Origin: Sphingomonas phyllosphaerae 5.2
GTDB taxonomy: Bacteria > Pseudomonadota > Alphaproteobacteria > Sphingomonadales > Sphingomonadaceae
DNA length: 64,000 bases
Assembly (NCBI RefSeq): GCF_000419605.1
Contig: NZ_ATTI01000001.1
Span: 3,630,501 to 3,694,500 of the forward strand
Direction: 5' to 3'
Numbering within the stretch: position 1 is the stretch's first letter; each line of letters starts with the position of its first letter. Both the position numbers and the translations under genes were made by a program. Positions 41,745 to 50,957 of the stretch are shown one piece after another. The notes beneath the pieces are model-generated. The model ran no database searches and was not told where the DNA came from. It worked only from the letters and a program-made list of their open reading frames with translations.

Positions 41745-42875
41745 ATGACCTCGCTCACCGCGCGCCTGGTGCCCGGCGTCGCCGCGATCCCCGCCAAGCA
41801 GTGGGACGCGTGCGCCGGGATCGCCAACCCGTTCGTCGGCCACGCCTTTCTGGCAGCACTCGAGGAATCGGGCAGCGTCGGAGGGCGTAGCGGGTGGCAA
41901 CCGGTGCCGATCGTCGTCGAAGGCGACGACGGTGCGCCGGTCGCGATCGCGCCGGCCTATGCCAAGGGGCACAGCCAGGGCGAATATGTCTTCGACCAGG
42001 GCTGGGCCGATGCATGGGAGCGCGCGGGCGGACGCTACTACCCCAAGCTCCAGATCGCAGCGCCCTTCACGCCCGTGCCCGGACCGCGGCTGCTGCTACG
42101 CGACGAAAGTGCTGCGCCGGCGCTGATCGCGGCGATCGAGGCCGTGGTGGCGCAGCACGAGTTGTCGTCGGCGCACGCCACCTTCGTCGCGCCGTCGCAG
42201 GTGCCGGCCTTTGCGGCGGCGGGATGGTTGATCCGCGAGGGCACGCAATTCCACTGGCAGAACGACGGCTATGCGACGTTCGACGATTTTCTCGCCGCGC
42301 TCGCCAGCCGGAAGCGCAAGGCGATCCGCAAGGAACGCGCCGCCGCGGTCGAGGGGCTGACGATCCGCCACCTGACGGGCGCCGAGATCGGTACACGCGA
42401 GTGGGACGCGTTCTGGCGCTTCTATCAGGACACGGGCAGCCGCAAATGGGGACGCCCTTACCTGACACGCAGCTTCTTCCCGCTGCTGGGCGCGGCGCTG
42501 GGCGAGCGCGTACTGCTGATCCTCGCCGAGCGCGATGGCGTGCCGATCGCCGGGGCGCTGAACCTGATCGGCGACGATGCGCTGTACGGACGCTATTGGG
42601 GCGCGGTGGAGGAAGTACCGTTCCTCCACTTCGAGCTGTGCTATTATCAGGCGATCGACGCCGCGATCGCGCGCGGGCTGGCGCGGGTCGAAGCCGGTGC
42701 GCAGGGCGAGCACAAGCTTGCGCGTGGCTATACGCCGGTGTCGACGTGGTCGGCGCATCATATCCCGGACGAGAACTTCCGCCGCGCCGTTTCGGACTTC
42801 CTCGACCAGGAGCGCGCCGCGGTGGAGGGGGAGCAGGCGTTCCTCGGCGAGCTGACGCCGTTCAGGCGCGGCTAG
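41745..42875 (+). CDS. DUF482 family GNAT-like protein
   Basis: A 376-residue protein of the DUF482 family (COG3146), often annotated as peptidoglycan-related FemAB-like N-acyltransferases, though the function is not proven. It has two GNAT folds, recognised by AKQWDACAGIANPFVGHAFL near the start, FWRFYQDTGSRKWGRPYLTR in the middle and GAQGEHKLARGYTPVSTWSAH near the end. The stop overlaps the stop of the convergent membrane-protein gene (42872-42875), so there is no terminator between them. It probably ends the DUF3572-HAD-RidA-DUF482 run. Confidence 0.87.
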   Translation: MTSLTARLVPGVAAIPAKQWDACAGIANPFVGHAFLAALEESGSVGGRSGWQPVPIVVEGDDGAPVAIAPAYAKGHSQGEYVFDQGWADAWERAGGRYYPKLQIAAPFTPVPGPRLLLRDESAAPALIAAIEAVVAQHELSSAHATFVAPSQVPAFAAAGWLIREGTQFHWQNDGYATFDDFLAALASRKRKAIRKERAAAVEGLTIRHLTGAEIGTREWDAFWRFYQDTGSRKWGRPYLTRSFFPLLGAALGERVLLILAERDGVPIAGALNLIGDDALYGRYWGAVEEVPFLHFELCYYQAIDAAIARGLARVEAGAQGEHKLARGYTPVSTWSAHHIPDENFRRAVSDFLDQERAAVEGEQAFLGELTPFRRG

Positions 42876-44575
42876 CGCGCCTGCTCGACCCGCAGCCGTT
42901 CCAGCCGCTCCTGCTCGCGCTCCTGACGGTCGCGTAGCGCCTCCAGCCGTTCGCGGCGGCGCTTGATCCGCTCGATCAGCCAGCGCGGGACGCCGAGTTC
43001 CTCGTCGCTCGCTTCCGGCACGACCGCGTCATGATCGATGCGGAACAGCACCGAATTGCTGCTCGGCGAGCGCCAGATCGGGATCAACCCCACCGTAAAG
43101 CGCGGATTGTAGGCCGGTGGGCGGATCAGCCAGACATAATCGAACGCATCGCGCGGGAAGCGGGCGAGCGCGTAATTGGCCGGGCGCCACCATTCGGCGG
43201 GACATTTCACCGAGGTCACGATCTGCGTCGGATCGTGCGCATAAGGCCCGGCGGCGGTGTAGCGCGCGGTCAGCAATTGCGCGCCCGCCATCGACCATTG
43301 GTCGTCGGTATAGGCGAGCCGCCGCACGAGCGCGATCGCGGGAAGATGCTCGAGCCGCGACATGCGCCAGGCGTTATGGCAATTGTGCCCGACGAAGCTG
43401 ATGAGCCGCGCACCGACGGGCACGTGCGGCAACGCCGCCAGTTCCTCGTCGTAATCGCGATCGAACTGCAGGAAGCTGATCGTCGTGCCGCCCAGGCGGA
43501 CGAGGAAGAACGCAAGCCCGAGCGCGGCGAGCACCGCGGCGTGGCGGAAGGTGGTGCCGGGCTTCGGACGGATCGCGATCACCGCGACCGCGATCATGTA
43601 CGGCGCCATCCGCATATCCGCATAGGCCGAGCCGAAGACGATCCGCGGCAACACGATGTAGACCGCCAGCATGAACAGCGCCGACAACCCGAGGTGGCGC
43701 GAATAGCCGATGCGCGGATCGCGCAACGCCTTGAACAGCACGAGGTAGATCACCGCCATGCTGCCGATGTCGAACCACAGCCAGCGGTCGCGCAGCGCCA
43801 TGACGATCCACGCGATCTTGGTGCGCCAATAGAAGAAGTCGGCGGTCTGCCCGGTGACGTCCGACCCCGATCGCCACGCCACCATCAGCAGCATCGGCAA
43901 CGCGAGCGGGACACAGCCGAGCCCGGCGCGGATCAGGCTCTCGAGCCAATGCCCGCTTCCCGCCTCCTTGCGCAGATCGTGCTGGCGGATCAGCTCGCTG
44001 GAAAACGCGAGCACGCCCAGCACGCCCCAGCCAAATGTGTGCACCACCCACAGAACGCACGACAGGGGCACGAACAGCGCCGCGCGCCACCGGATCTGGC
44101 CCCGTCGCGCCATCCGCAGCCACAGCCCGAACATGCACAACCCCACCCCCATCGAGAGCGCGAAGTTCACGAATCCGAACTGGACCGGATAGCCATAGGC
44201 GAGCGGCAGCGCGAACAGCGCGGTGGCGGGGATGCGGCCGTGTACCTCGCGCGCGATCCACAGCAGCCCGGCGACGGTAAGCATCGGGATCGAGATGACG
44301 ATCAGCTTGACCGCCACCTCCAGCCCGACCAGCGGCGCGAGCGGCTCGACCAGCAGATCGACGCCGAGGTTGCCGATCAGCGCCCATTTGAACGAATACC
44401 AGTCCGACAGCCACGGGTGCATGCCCCGATCGAGCTGGACGCGGTAACGCCCCATGTGGCCGGGCAGGTCGACGATCGGCGGGATCTCGGGCCATAGCAA
44501 CGGGATCGCCGCCGCGAGCACCGCCGCGATCGCGAACCATCGCGTTTGCCACCAATGAAGCCGGTCGTGCTGCAT
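42872..44575 (-). CDS. polytopic membrane protein, GT-C-like, function unknown
   Basis: A 567-residue protein with about ten to eleven membrane segments in the first 400 residues (for example IPMLTVAGLLWIA, LFALPLAYGYPVQFGFVNFA). The short loop near residue 35 (IPPIVDLPGHMGRYRVQLDR) has the Asp-rich look of a GT-C active-site loop. The C-terminus is a soluble tail ending in a coiled-coil rich in Arg and Glu (LEALRDRQEREQERLERLR), which is unusual. It starts at 44575 (MQHDRLHWWQ), 10 bases after the end of the similar upstream gene, and is probably co-transcribed with it. A cell-surface glycan role is inferred only from context. Confidence 0.72.
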   Translation of the reverse strand: MQHDRLHWWQTRWFAIAAVLAAAIPLLWPEIPPIVDLPGHMGRYRVQLDRGMHPWLSDWYSFKWALIGNLGVDLLVEPLAPLVGLEVAVKLIVISIPMLTVAGLLWIAREVHGRIPATALFALPLAYGYPVQFGFVNFALSMGVGLCMFGLWLRMARRGQIRWRAALFVPLSCVLWVVHTFGWGVLGVLAFSSELIRQHDLRKEAGSGHWLESLIRAGLGCVPLALPMLLMVAWRSGSDVTGQTADFFYWRTKIAWIVMALRDRWLWFDIGSMAVIYLVLFKALRDPRIGYSRHLGLSALFMLAVYIVLPRIVFGSAYADMRMAPYMIAVAVIAIRPKPGTTFRHAAVLAALGLAFFLVRLGGTTISFLQFDRDYDEELAALPHVPVGARLISFVGHNCHNAWRMSRLEHLPAIALVRRLAYTDDQWSMAGAQLLTARYTAAGPYAHDPTQIVTSVKCPAEWWRPANYALARFPRDAFDYVWLIRPPAYNPRFTVGLIPIWRSPSSNSVLFRIDHDAVVPEASDEELGVPRWLIERIKRRRERLEALRDRQEREQERLERLRVEQAR

Positions 44576-44585
44576 CGGCAGCGCC

Positions 44586-46322
44586 TTACGGGGCGGAGCG
44601 TCCTTCCGGCAAGGGGCGGATGACGCGCCACGCCAGCGCGGGGCCACGCACGGGCAGCGGGCGCAGCCAATCGAAGCGTTCGCCACGCTCGAGCCGCGCC
44701 CACAGGCCGTGCGGCGCTAGTCGGCGGTAGCTGTCCATTTCCGGCATCCCCGGACAGACCGCGAGATAGTCCGCACCGCTCGCCACGATCGTCGCGCGGG
44801 CTGCCCGCGGGGCGGCGGTGAAGCCGGTGATGACGCGGGCCATCGCCGCGGCACCGCGGTGATAGCCACCGGCGATCGCGCGCTGCGGCGTGTCGACCAA
44901 CAGCGCGGGGGTCATGTCGATCGGCGCGAAGACGGTGCCAGCCGGCAAAGGGCGCAGCGCGCGCATGTCGAGCGCGGTCGTACAAGAGATGCGATGGCGG
45001 ATGTCGACGCCTGCGCCGCCGGCGGGCAGGAGCTTGAGCACCACGATCCCGGCGAGCGTTCCGGGCGCGGCGAGCGCCAACGCCGCTACGGTCGCCAGGA
45101 CACGCGGCAGCGGGCGCTCGACCCGCCGCGCGCGATCGAGCACCGCGGCCAGCCACAGCGCTGCGGCGGGCGCGGCGAGCGCGTTGGCGGTGGCGCCCGC
45201 GCGGGTGACGAGGACCGCGATCACCAGCGCGGCGACGACCAGCGCCAGCAGGATCGCCCAGCGCTCGCGCGCCTCGCCGCGCGTCTGCCGCCAGCCCAGC
45301 GCGGCACCGACAACGCCGAGTAAAGGCAGCGCGATCATCGTCATCGCGGTTGCGGCTTCCTGCTCCCAGAGCGGGCGCCCTTCGAGCACCGCGCGATACC
45401 AGACGCGGTAGACGAGCGGTGGCAGGCTGCCGAACGGTCCGGCCAGGCAGGACGGCGCGGCCCACGCGATCGTCGCGGCGGTCGCCAGCCCCGCCAGCGC
45501 GAGCGCCAGGAGGCGCATGACGGCGCCGCGCCGTTCGACTGTCTTCGCAAGCAGGAGGCCCAAGGCCGCAACACTCAACGCGGCCAGCCACGCCGGTGCC
45601 ATCGCATCGCAGGCCGGCGACGCGAAGCGCGGACCGCGCGTCGCAGCGTGGAGCAGCAGGGCAGCGCCGGCGAGCGCGGCCATCAACGCGCGCAGCTGCG
45701 CGCCGCGGCTCGGCCGGATCACCCAGCCCACGCTGGCGATGCCGGCGATCGTCGCGGCGATCGGCAAGCCTTCGAGCGAGATCGTCAGCAACATCGCCAA
45801 CGCGATGCCGGCCAATACCCCGGTACGTGCGGAAGGCGATCCGAGCACCGCGCGCGCCGCCGCGAGCGCCAACACGGTCTGCCAGCCGTGATGGTCGATG
45901 CGCAGCGGCGCGAGCTGGAATGTGAGCGGCATCGCGAGTCCAGCGATCAGCAGCGACGACATGACCAGCGCATCACCGCCGACGCGCCGCGCGATCGACG
46001 CAACCAGCGCCAGCACCGCGGCCAATGTCAGCAGCGGCACCGCAACCAGCGCGACATGCTCGGCCAGCGCCGCGCCCAGCAGCGGGCGCAGCAGCAGCAT
46101 GGTCCCTGCCAGCGGCAGGTCGACCAGCCGCGACCAGTGCATCGGGAAATCGCCGTCGTTCAGCCGGTGCTGCGCGACGTCGAACCAGCCCTGCCCGCCC
46201 AGCCAGTCGCGGACCTCCAGCAGGCGCATCGCGTCGTCGGCGTCGGCGAAGCGCCGCACGCGGATCGCGTCCCAGCCAGCGACGAGCAGCACGAGCGCGG
46301 CGAGCGCCCAGCCCGCCAGCAC
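44586..46322 (-). CDS. polytopic membrane protein, GT-C-like putative glycosyltransferase
   Basis: A 578-residue protein with about a dozen hydrophobic helices. Near the N-terminus is FADADDAMRLLEVRDWLGGQ followed by HWSRLVDLPLA; an Asp-rich loop after the first helix is what GT-C enzymes such as STT3 and ArnT use for catalysis, so this may transfer a sugar from a polyprenyl carrier. It starts with GTG at 46322, 31 bases after the UGM-like gene. Its own order (flavoprotein, two membrane proteins) suggests a small envelope-glycan unit. The substrate is unknown and the family is only partly recognised. Confidence 0.7.
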   Translation of the reverse strand: MLAGWALAALVLLVAGWDAIRVRRFADADDAMRLLEVRDWLGGQGWFDVAQHRLNDGDFPMHWSRLVDLPLAGTMLLLRPLLGAALAEHVALVAVPLLTLAAVLALVASIARRVGGDALVMSSLLIAGLAMPLTFQLAPLRIDHHGWQTVLALAAARAVLGSPSARTGVLAGIALAMLLTISLEGLPIAATIAGIASVGWVIRPSRGAQLRALMAALAGAALLLHAATRGPRFASPACDAMAPAWLAALSVAALGLLLAKTVERRGAVMRLLALALAGLATAATIAWAAPSCLAGPFGSLPPLVYRVWYRAVLEGRPLWEQEAATAMTMIALPLLGVVGAALGWRQTRGEARERWAILLALVVAALVIAVLVTRAGATANALAAPAAALWLAAVLDRARRVERPLPRVLATVAALALAAPGTLAGIVVLKLLPAGGAGVDIRHRISCTTALDMRALRPLPAGTVFAPIDMTPALLVDTPQRAIAGGYHRGAAAMARVITGFTAAPRAARATIVASGADYLAVCPGMPEMDSYRRLAPHGLWARLERGERFDWLRPLPVRGPALAWRVIRPLPEGRSAP

Positions 46323-46353
46323 CAGCCCGACGTGGCGCCTGTCGCCGGACAGG

Positions 46354-47868
46354 TCAGGCGGCCTTCAATGCGCTCGGCACCTGCCGCAGGCTGGCGAGCG
46401 CCGCCGCCTCGCCCTCGTTGCCGCGCTCGTGGTATTCAGCGTCTTCGTTCACCGCCCATACGTCGTAGGCGCGCGTGCCGGCCTGGATATTGCGGACGGT
46501 CAGCATCGCGGTCATCATCGCGTGGTCCTGGTTGTTGTAGCGGTGCATGCCGTTGCGCCCGACGCAATGCAGCGTGGGGTAGCGACCCTCCAGCTCGCGA
46601 CGCAGCATGTCGACGTTCTGCGCATAATCCTCATCGTAGACCGGATAGGCCTTTTCCTGCCGCACGACCACGCCGCCGGTCACCTGTGCGGGATCGCACA
46701 GGCCCAGCGTCGCCATCTCGGCGGTGGCGAGCGCGACCAGTTGCGCGTCGCTCGACGTCCACAGTCCGTCACCCTCGAAGCAGAAATATTCGAGCCCGAC
46801 GCACGCGATCGCGGGATCGGGCACCATCTCGGGCGACCACGAACGGAAGTTCTGGATCCGGCCGACTTTCACCTTGGGATCGTGGATGTAGATCCAATTG
46901 TCCGGAAACAGATCGGGCGAACGGATCATCAGCGCGACCGTCAGGAAGTCGCGATACTTCAGGTTCGACGCCTCCGGCAGCGCGGCGGGCAGTGGGTGAA
47001 GGCGGCTGGCCAGCTCTCGCATCGGCGCCGAGGAGATGACGTGCGCGGCGTTGAGCGAGACCAGGCCCTCGGCGCCGGTGGCGGTCACCGTCCAGCGCCC
47101 GGTCGCCTCGCTCAGCCGCAGCTGGTGCAGCGCATGACCCATCAGCACCTGACCGTCGCGCTCGACGATGCGATCGCGCGCCGCGTCCCACATCATCCCC
47201 GGCCCGAGCCGCGGATAGCGGAAGTTCTCGAGCAGCGTCTTCGCCTGCCCCATGCCGTCGTTGGGACGACGATTGAGCCCCAGCGAGCGCTTCAGCCCGT
47301 CGACCACCGCGCCCCATAGCGACAGCCCCTTGATGCGCTGCGCCGCCCAGTCCGCGCTCATCCGGTCGCACGGCATCCCCCACACCTTCTCGGTGTAGGT
47401 CTTGAAGAAGATGGAATACAGCTTCCGCCCGAAGGCGTTGACGGTCCAGTCCTCGAAGCTCTTCACCTCGCGCCGCGGCCACAGCTTCGCCTTGCCGAAG
47501 CTTGCCATGCACAGCGCCGAGCGCACGAGACCGAGGTTGCCGAGCGCCTCGAATGCGCGCAGCGGATAGCTGTAGAACTTGCCCTCGTAATAGATGCGGC
47601 TCATCCGCGGGCGCTCGATGAAATCGTCGGGCAGCAGCTCGTTCCAGAGGTCGACGACCTCCTGGGAGCGCGAGAAGAAGCGGTGCCCGCCGATGTCGAA
47701 GCGAAAGCCCTCGTGCTCGACGGTCCGGCTGATGCCGCCGACGTAGCGCGCGTCGCGCTCCAGGATCGCGACCGAATACCCGGCCTTGGTCAGCAGATAG
47801 CCCGCGGTGAGCCCCGCCGGCCCCGCACCGATGATCGCTACGTCGACCGTAGTGCCTGACTTCGCCAT
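46354..47868 (-). CDS. UDP-galactopyranose mutase-like FAD-dependent protein
   Basis: A 504-residue flavoprotein with the N-terminal dinucleotide fold VAIIGAGPAGLTAGYLLTKA (near 9-28) and GGHRFFSRSQEV near 65. The NAD(P)/FAD family to which it belongs includes UDP-galactopyranose mutase and protoporphyrinogen-oxidase-like proteins; GISRTVEHEGFRFDIGGHRF is close to the mutase-like branch. Inferred role: modification of a nucleotide sugar or lipid-linked sugar used by the two membrane proteins downstream. It starts at 47868 (MAKSGTTV); an ATG 33 bases further up is possible. It is divergent from the 803-residue gene with 110 bases between them. Confidence 0.8.
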   Translation of the reverse strand: MAKSGTTVDVAIIGAGPAGLTAGYLLTKAGYSVAILERDARYVGGISRTVEHEGFRFDIGGHRFFSRSQEVVDLWNELLPDDFIERPRMSRIYYEGKFYSYPLRAFEALGNLGLVRSALCMASFGKAKLWPRREVKSFEDWTVNAFGRKLYSIFFKTYTEKVWGMPCDRMSADWAAQRIKGLSLWGAVVDGLKRSLGLNRRPNDGMGQAKTLLENFRYPRLGPGMMWDAARDRIVERDGQVLMGHALHQLRLSEATGRWTVTATGAEGLVSLNAAHVISSAPMRELASRLHPLPAALPEASNLKYRDFLTVALMIRSPDLFPDNWIYIHDPKVKVGRIQNFRSWSPEMVPDPAIACVGLEYFCFEGDGLWTSSDAQLVALATAEMATLGLCDPAQVTGGVVVRQEKAYPVYDEDYAQNVDMLRRELEGRYPTLHCVGRNGMHRYNNQDHAMMTAMLTVRNIQAGTRAYDVWAVNEDAEYHERGNEGEAAALASLRQVPSALKAA

Positions 47869-47978
47869 CGCGTCCACCCGCTCCCTTGAATGGAATGGCA
47901 ATGAATGAAAGTGGTTGAGGCGGGGTTAACGTCGCGGGCGGTGGCACAGCAGGGTGGACCTGTTCTATAGCCGCGCGG

Positions 47979-50390
47979 ATGCGCGCCCTTTCCTACCGTG
48001 TGCTGGCCGTCGCGGCCGCCGTCTCGATCGCCGCCCCGGTGATGGTGCCCGCCGCCGCCGCGGCGCAGGGCACCACCTTCGATCTCGCCGGGCCGGTGCT
48101 TTCGATGCGTGTCACCCGCGGCACGGTGACGCTGCCTGCCGGCGAAGTGCCGTCGATCCGCGGCGGCGACCGGCTGGACGTGAAGGCCGACCTGCCCCCC
48201 GACCAGTCGGCGCGCTACGTGCTGGTCGTCGCGTTCCTGCGCGGCGCGACCAACCCGCCACCCAAGGACTGGTTCTTCAAGGCGGAGACGTGGGACAAGA
48301 ACCCGAAGAAGGCCGCGCTGTCGATCACGGTGCCGGCCGGCGCGCAGCAGGCGATCGCGTTCATGGCACCCGAGACCGGCGGCGGGTACAACGCGCTGGT
48401 GAAGGCGGTGCGCGGCCGCCCGGGCGTGTTCGTCCGCGCCGCGCAGGACCTGTTCCAGGCCTCGCTGGACCGCGCGCGGCTCGAGACGTTCGTCGGCGGG
48501 GTGGCGCGCATCGAGGAGACGGCGCCCGAGCGGCTGGTGCCGGTCTCCACCGCGCTCGCCTCCACGCTGGCGATCAAGCTCGACGCCGCCTGCCTGTCGC
48601 GCGCGCGCTCGCTCCAGGCGTCGTGCCTGACGCAGAACCGCGACGGCATGGTGCTCCAGACCGGCGGCGGCACCACGTTGGCCGAAATGCTGGGCGGGAC
48701 GACGACGCAATTCGCCTACAGCCTCGCCGCCACCAAGGAGGGTGGCGCAGGGCTGTACAGCCCGTACATCTCGCTGGCGCGTGACTTCGTTCGGCTGTTC
48801 GGGGTATTTCGCAGCGCGAGCTACCAATATGCCCCCGCGCTTGCGGTGGGATCGGGCGAGCGGCTGCGACTCCAGCTGAACAGCCCGCCGTCTTTCCAGG
48901 ACCCGCAGACGGTGCTGGTCGCGCCGCTCCCCCCGATCGGCGGCGGGGCACCGCCGCCGCTGCGCGCGGCGATGAAGGAGGCGGTATGTCTGGCGCAGCC
49001 CGGCCTGACCCTGAAGCTCGACGATGCGCCGCTGCTGTTCGCGACCGACTTCGCCCGCGACCTGCGGCTGCGGCTGGGATTGCAGGACGGACGGACCATC
49101 GAGCTGCCGGTGACCGCCGATGCCGAGCGCGGCGGGCTGGTCGTGTCCGCCGATGCGCAGCAGCTGGGACAGAGCACGATCGGCGAGGCGGTGCTGACCG
49201 GGCGCTGGGGGTTCGACACGTTTACCGGTCCGCGCTTCCCGGTCCAGAACGGCGCGCCGGGGGCGTGGCAGGCCAAGCCCGACGACGCCGTGGTGGTCGG
49301 GCGCGACGCACCGCTGACGCTGCGCGGCGGTGCGGCGGCGTGCGTCGAACAGGTGGCGTTGCGCGACCGTAGCGGCGGCACGAAGCCGGTCGACTGGAAG
49401 GCGAGTGCCTCCGACGAGATCACCGCGACGCTGCCGCTGGCGCGCACCCGGCCGGGCGACCTGACGCTGATGGTCGCGCAATATGGCGGCGCCGCGCCGG
49501 CCCAGATCACGCTGAAGGGGCAGACCGAGGCGAGCCGGCTGGAGGGGTTCACGCTCTACACCGGCGACAGGGAAGGCCGGCTGGTCGGCGCGCGGCTGGA
49601 TCAGGTGGCGAAGCTGGAGGTGGCGGGGGTGACGTTCGTCGCGGGTGCGCTGACGCGCGATCCGGGCGGCGGCGACCGGCTGGCGCTGACCACCGAGGCG
49701 AACACCGAAACGCTGGCGCAAGGGGCGAGCGATGCCAAGGTGACGCTGAAGGACGGACGCACCACCACCGTGCGCGCGACGATCACCCCGCCGCGCCCGC
49801 GCCTGGAGCTTGTCGGCAGTCGCATCGCGACGCCCGGCACCGCCGCGGGGCTGCCGCTGACCTTGCCCGCCGGATTGCTGCCGCCCGATGCGATGCTCAC
49901 CTTCTCGGTGCGCGCGGTCGGCACGCGCCTTTCCGGCGACGATGCGATCGAGATCGCGACTGCCGACGACAGCGCCACGACGAAGTTGACGGTAGCATCC
50001 GGCAAACTGCAGTCCCTGGGCGGCGACGTCGCCATCGGCAGCTTCGTCCCGCGGCAGGCGCTGGGCGCCGGTGCGGTGGGCGCGTTGAAGATGCGGCTGG
50101 TGCAGGGCGACACGCTTGGCGAGTGGCAGCCGCTGGTGCGGGTCGTGCGGTTGCCGGCGCTGACGCGGGTGGCGTGTCCGGACAAGGATTGCACGATCGA
50201 GGGCGAGGGGCTGTTCCTGATCGCGTCGGTGGCGGGCAGCGCGGACGGGGCCGGCGCGGTGGCGGTGCCGGCCGGCTATGTTGGCACGACGTTCACCGTA
50301 CCGAAGCCGGCGGGTGACCGATTGTACCTTAAGTTGCTCGATGCGCCGGAGGATGTGGTCACGGTGGCGGTGGGCAAGCCTTTGTCATAG
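47979..50390 (+). CDS. large exported protein of unknown function, 803 residues
   Basis: The protein has a signal peptide (RVLAVAAAVSIAAPVMVPAAAAA-Q, cleavage near 30) and no predicted membrane helix afterwards. It is beta-rich, with several Ig-like or filamentous-looking stretches (GDRLDVKADLPPDQSARYV, EAVLTGRWGFDTFTGPRF, ALKMRLVQGDTLGEWQPL) and two possible disulfides (ACLSRARSLQASC near 200-213; CPDKDC near 740). I recognise no family. It is divergent from the UGM-like gene, so it may share regulation with that glycan unit and could be a surface or matrix protein. No enzymatic motif is seen. Confidence 0.75.
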   Translation: MRALSYRVLAVAAAVSIAAPVMVPAAAAAQGTTFDLAGPVLSMRVTRGTVTLPAGEVPSIRGGDRLDVKADLPPDQSARYVLVVAFLRGATNPPPKDWFFKAETWDKNPKKAALSITVPAGAQQAIAFMAPETGGGYNALVKAVRGRPGVFVRAAQDLFQASLDRARLETFVGGVARIEETAPERLVPVSTALASTLAIKLDAACLSRARSLQASCLTQNRDGMVLQTGGGTTLAEMLGGTTTQFAYSLAATKEGGAGLYSPYISLARDFVRLFGVFRSASYQYAPALAVGSGERLRLQLNSPPSFQDPQTVLVAPLPPIGGGAPPPLRAAMKEAVCLAQPGLTLKLDDAPLLFATDFARDLRLRLGLQDGRTIELPVTADAERGGLVVSADAQQLGQSTIGEAVLTGRWGFDTFTGPRFPVQNGAPGAWQAKPDDAVVVGRDAPLTLRGGAAACVEQVALRDRSGGTKPVDWKASASDEITATLPLARTRPGDLTLMVAQYGGAAPAQITLKGQTEASRLEGFTLYTGDREGRLVGARLDQVAKLEVAGVTFVAGALTRDPGGGDRLALTTEANTETLAQGASDAKVTLKDGRTTTVRATITPPRPRLELVGSRIATPGTAAGLPLTLPAGLLPPDAMLTFSVRAVGTRLSGDDAIEIATADDSATTKLTVASGKLQSLGGDVAIGSFVPRQALGAGAVGALKMRLVQGDTLGEWQPLVRVVRLPALTRVACPDKDCTIEGEGLFLIASVAGSADGAGAVAVPAGYVGTTFTVPKPAGDRLYLKLLDAPEDVVTVAVGKPLS

Positions 50391-50555
50391 CGGCCGTATC
50401 GGCGCGGAAGTTTGCGAAGGGCGCGCACATCGGGTGTGGCGGGATGCGACAAGCGACGTGCGCGACCGGCGCAGGGCCGCAGCATAGCGTGACGCGCCGG
50501 CCGTTGGATATGGGCCGGGGTGGCGGGATTGCGTGCCGATGCCGCGTTCCTTGCG

Positions 50556-50957
50556 TCAGTCGCCGGTGACGCGGCCCTCCTCGTCCTTCAGCTTCGACTT
50601 CACGCGCCGCGCGCGCGCCGCATCGATGATGTCGATGAGTTCGTGGATCAGCAGGATGCCCTCCATCGTCTTGGGATCGTCCTCGTCCGCCGCCTCGAGA
50701 AACAACGCCTTCATGCGCGCGGCGATGTCGATCGCCGCGGCGTAGCGATCCTCGCCGATCTTGTCGCGGACCTTGCCGAACCCTTCGATCAAACCGTAGA
50801 ATTCTGTATCGATGCTCCGGCCGGGTAGGTAGCCACTTTCATCCTTGAAGAACGGGGCATTTCCCATCATCGGCACGACGTAATCATTGAGTTCACTCAA
50901 TGTCTCAGGGACGTATGGATCGGGATTGTGATACGAACTTACGATACGGCACGTCAT
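50556..50957 (-). CDS. probable immunity protein, 133 residues
   Basis: A small acidic soluble protein (start MTCRIVSSYHNPDPYVP) with an amphipathic central region (RYAAAIDIAARMKALFLEAA) and a C-terminal helix (LLIHELIDIIDAARARR). No family recognised. It overlaps the toxin-like gene by 4 bases (ATGA) and has GGAGG 8 bases before its ATG, so translation is coupled and strong. This arrangement, a toxin-like gene followed at once by a small acidic gene, is the classical toxin/immunity layout. Inferred role: binds and neutralises the toxin domain encoded at 50954-51868. Confidence 0.6.
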   Translation of the reverse strand: MTCRIVSSYHNPDPYVPETLSELNDYVVPMMGNAPFFKDESGYLPGRSIDTEFYGLIEGFGKVRDKIGEDRYAAAIDIAARMKALFLEAADEDDPKTMEGILLIHELIDIIDAARARRVKSKLKDEEGRVTGD

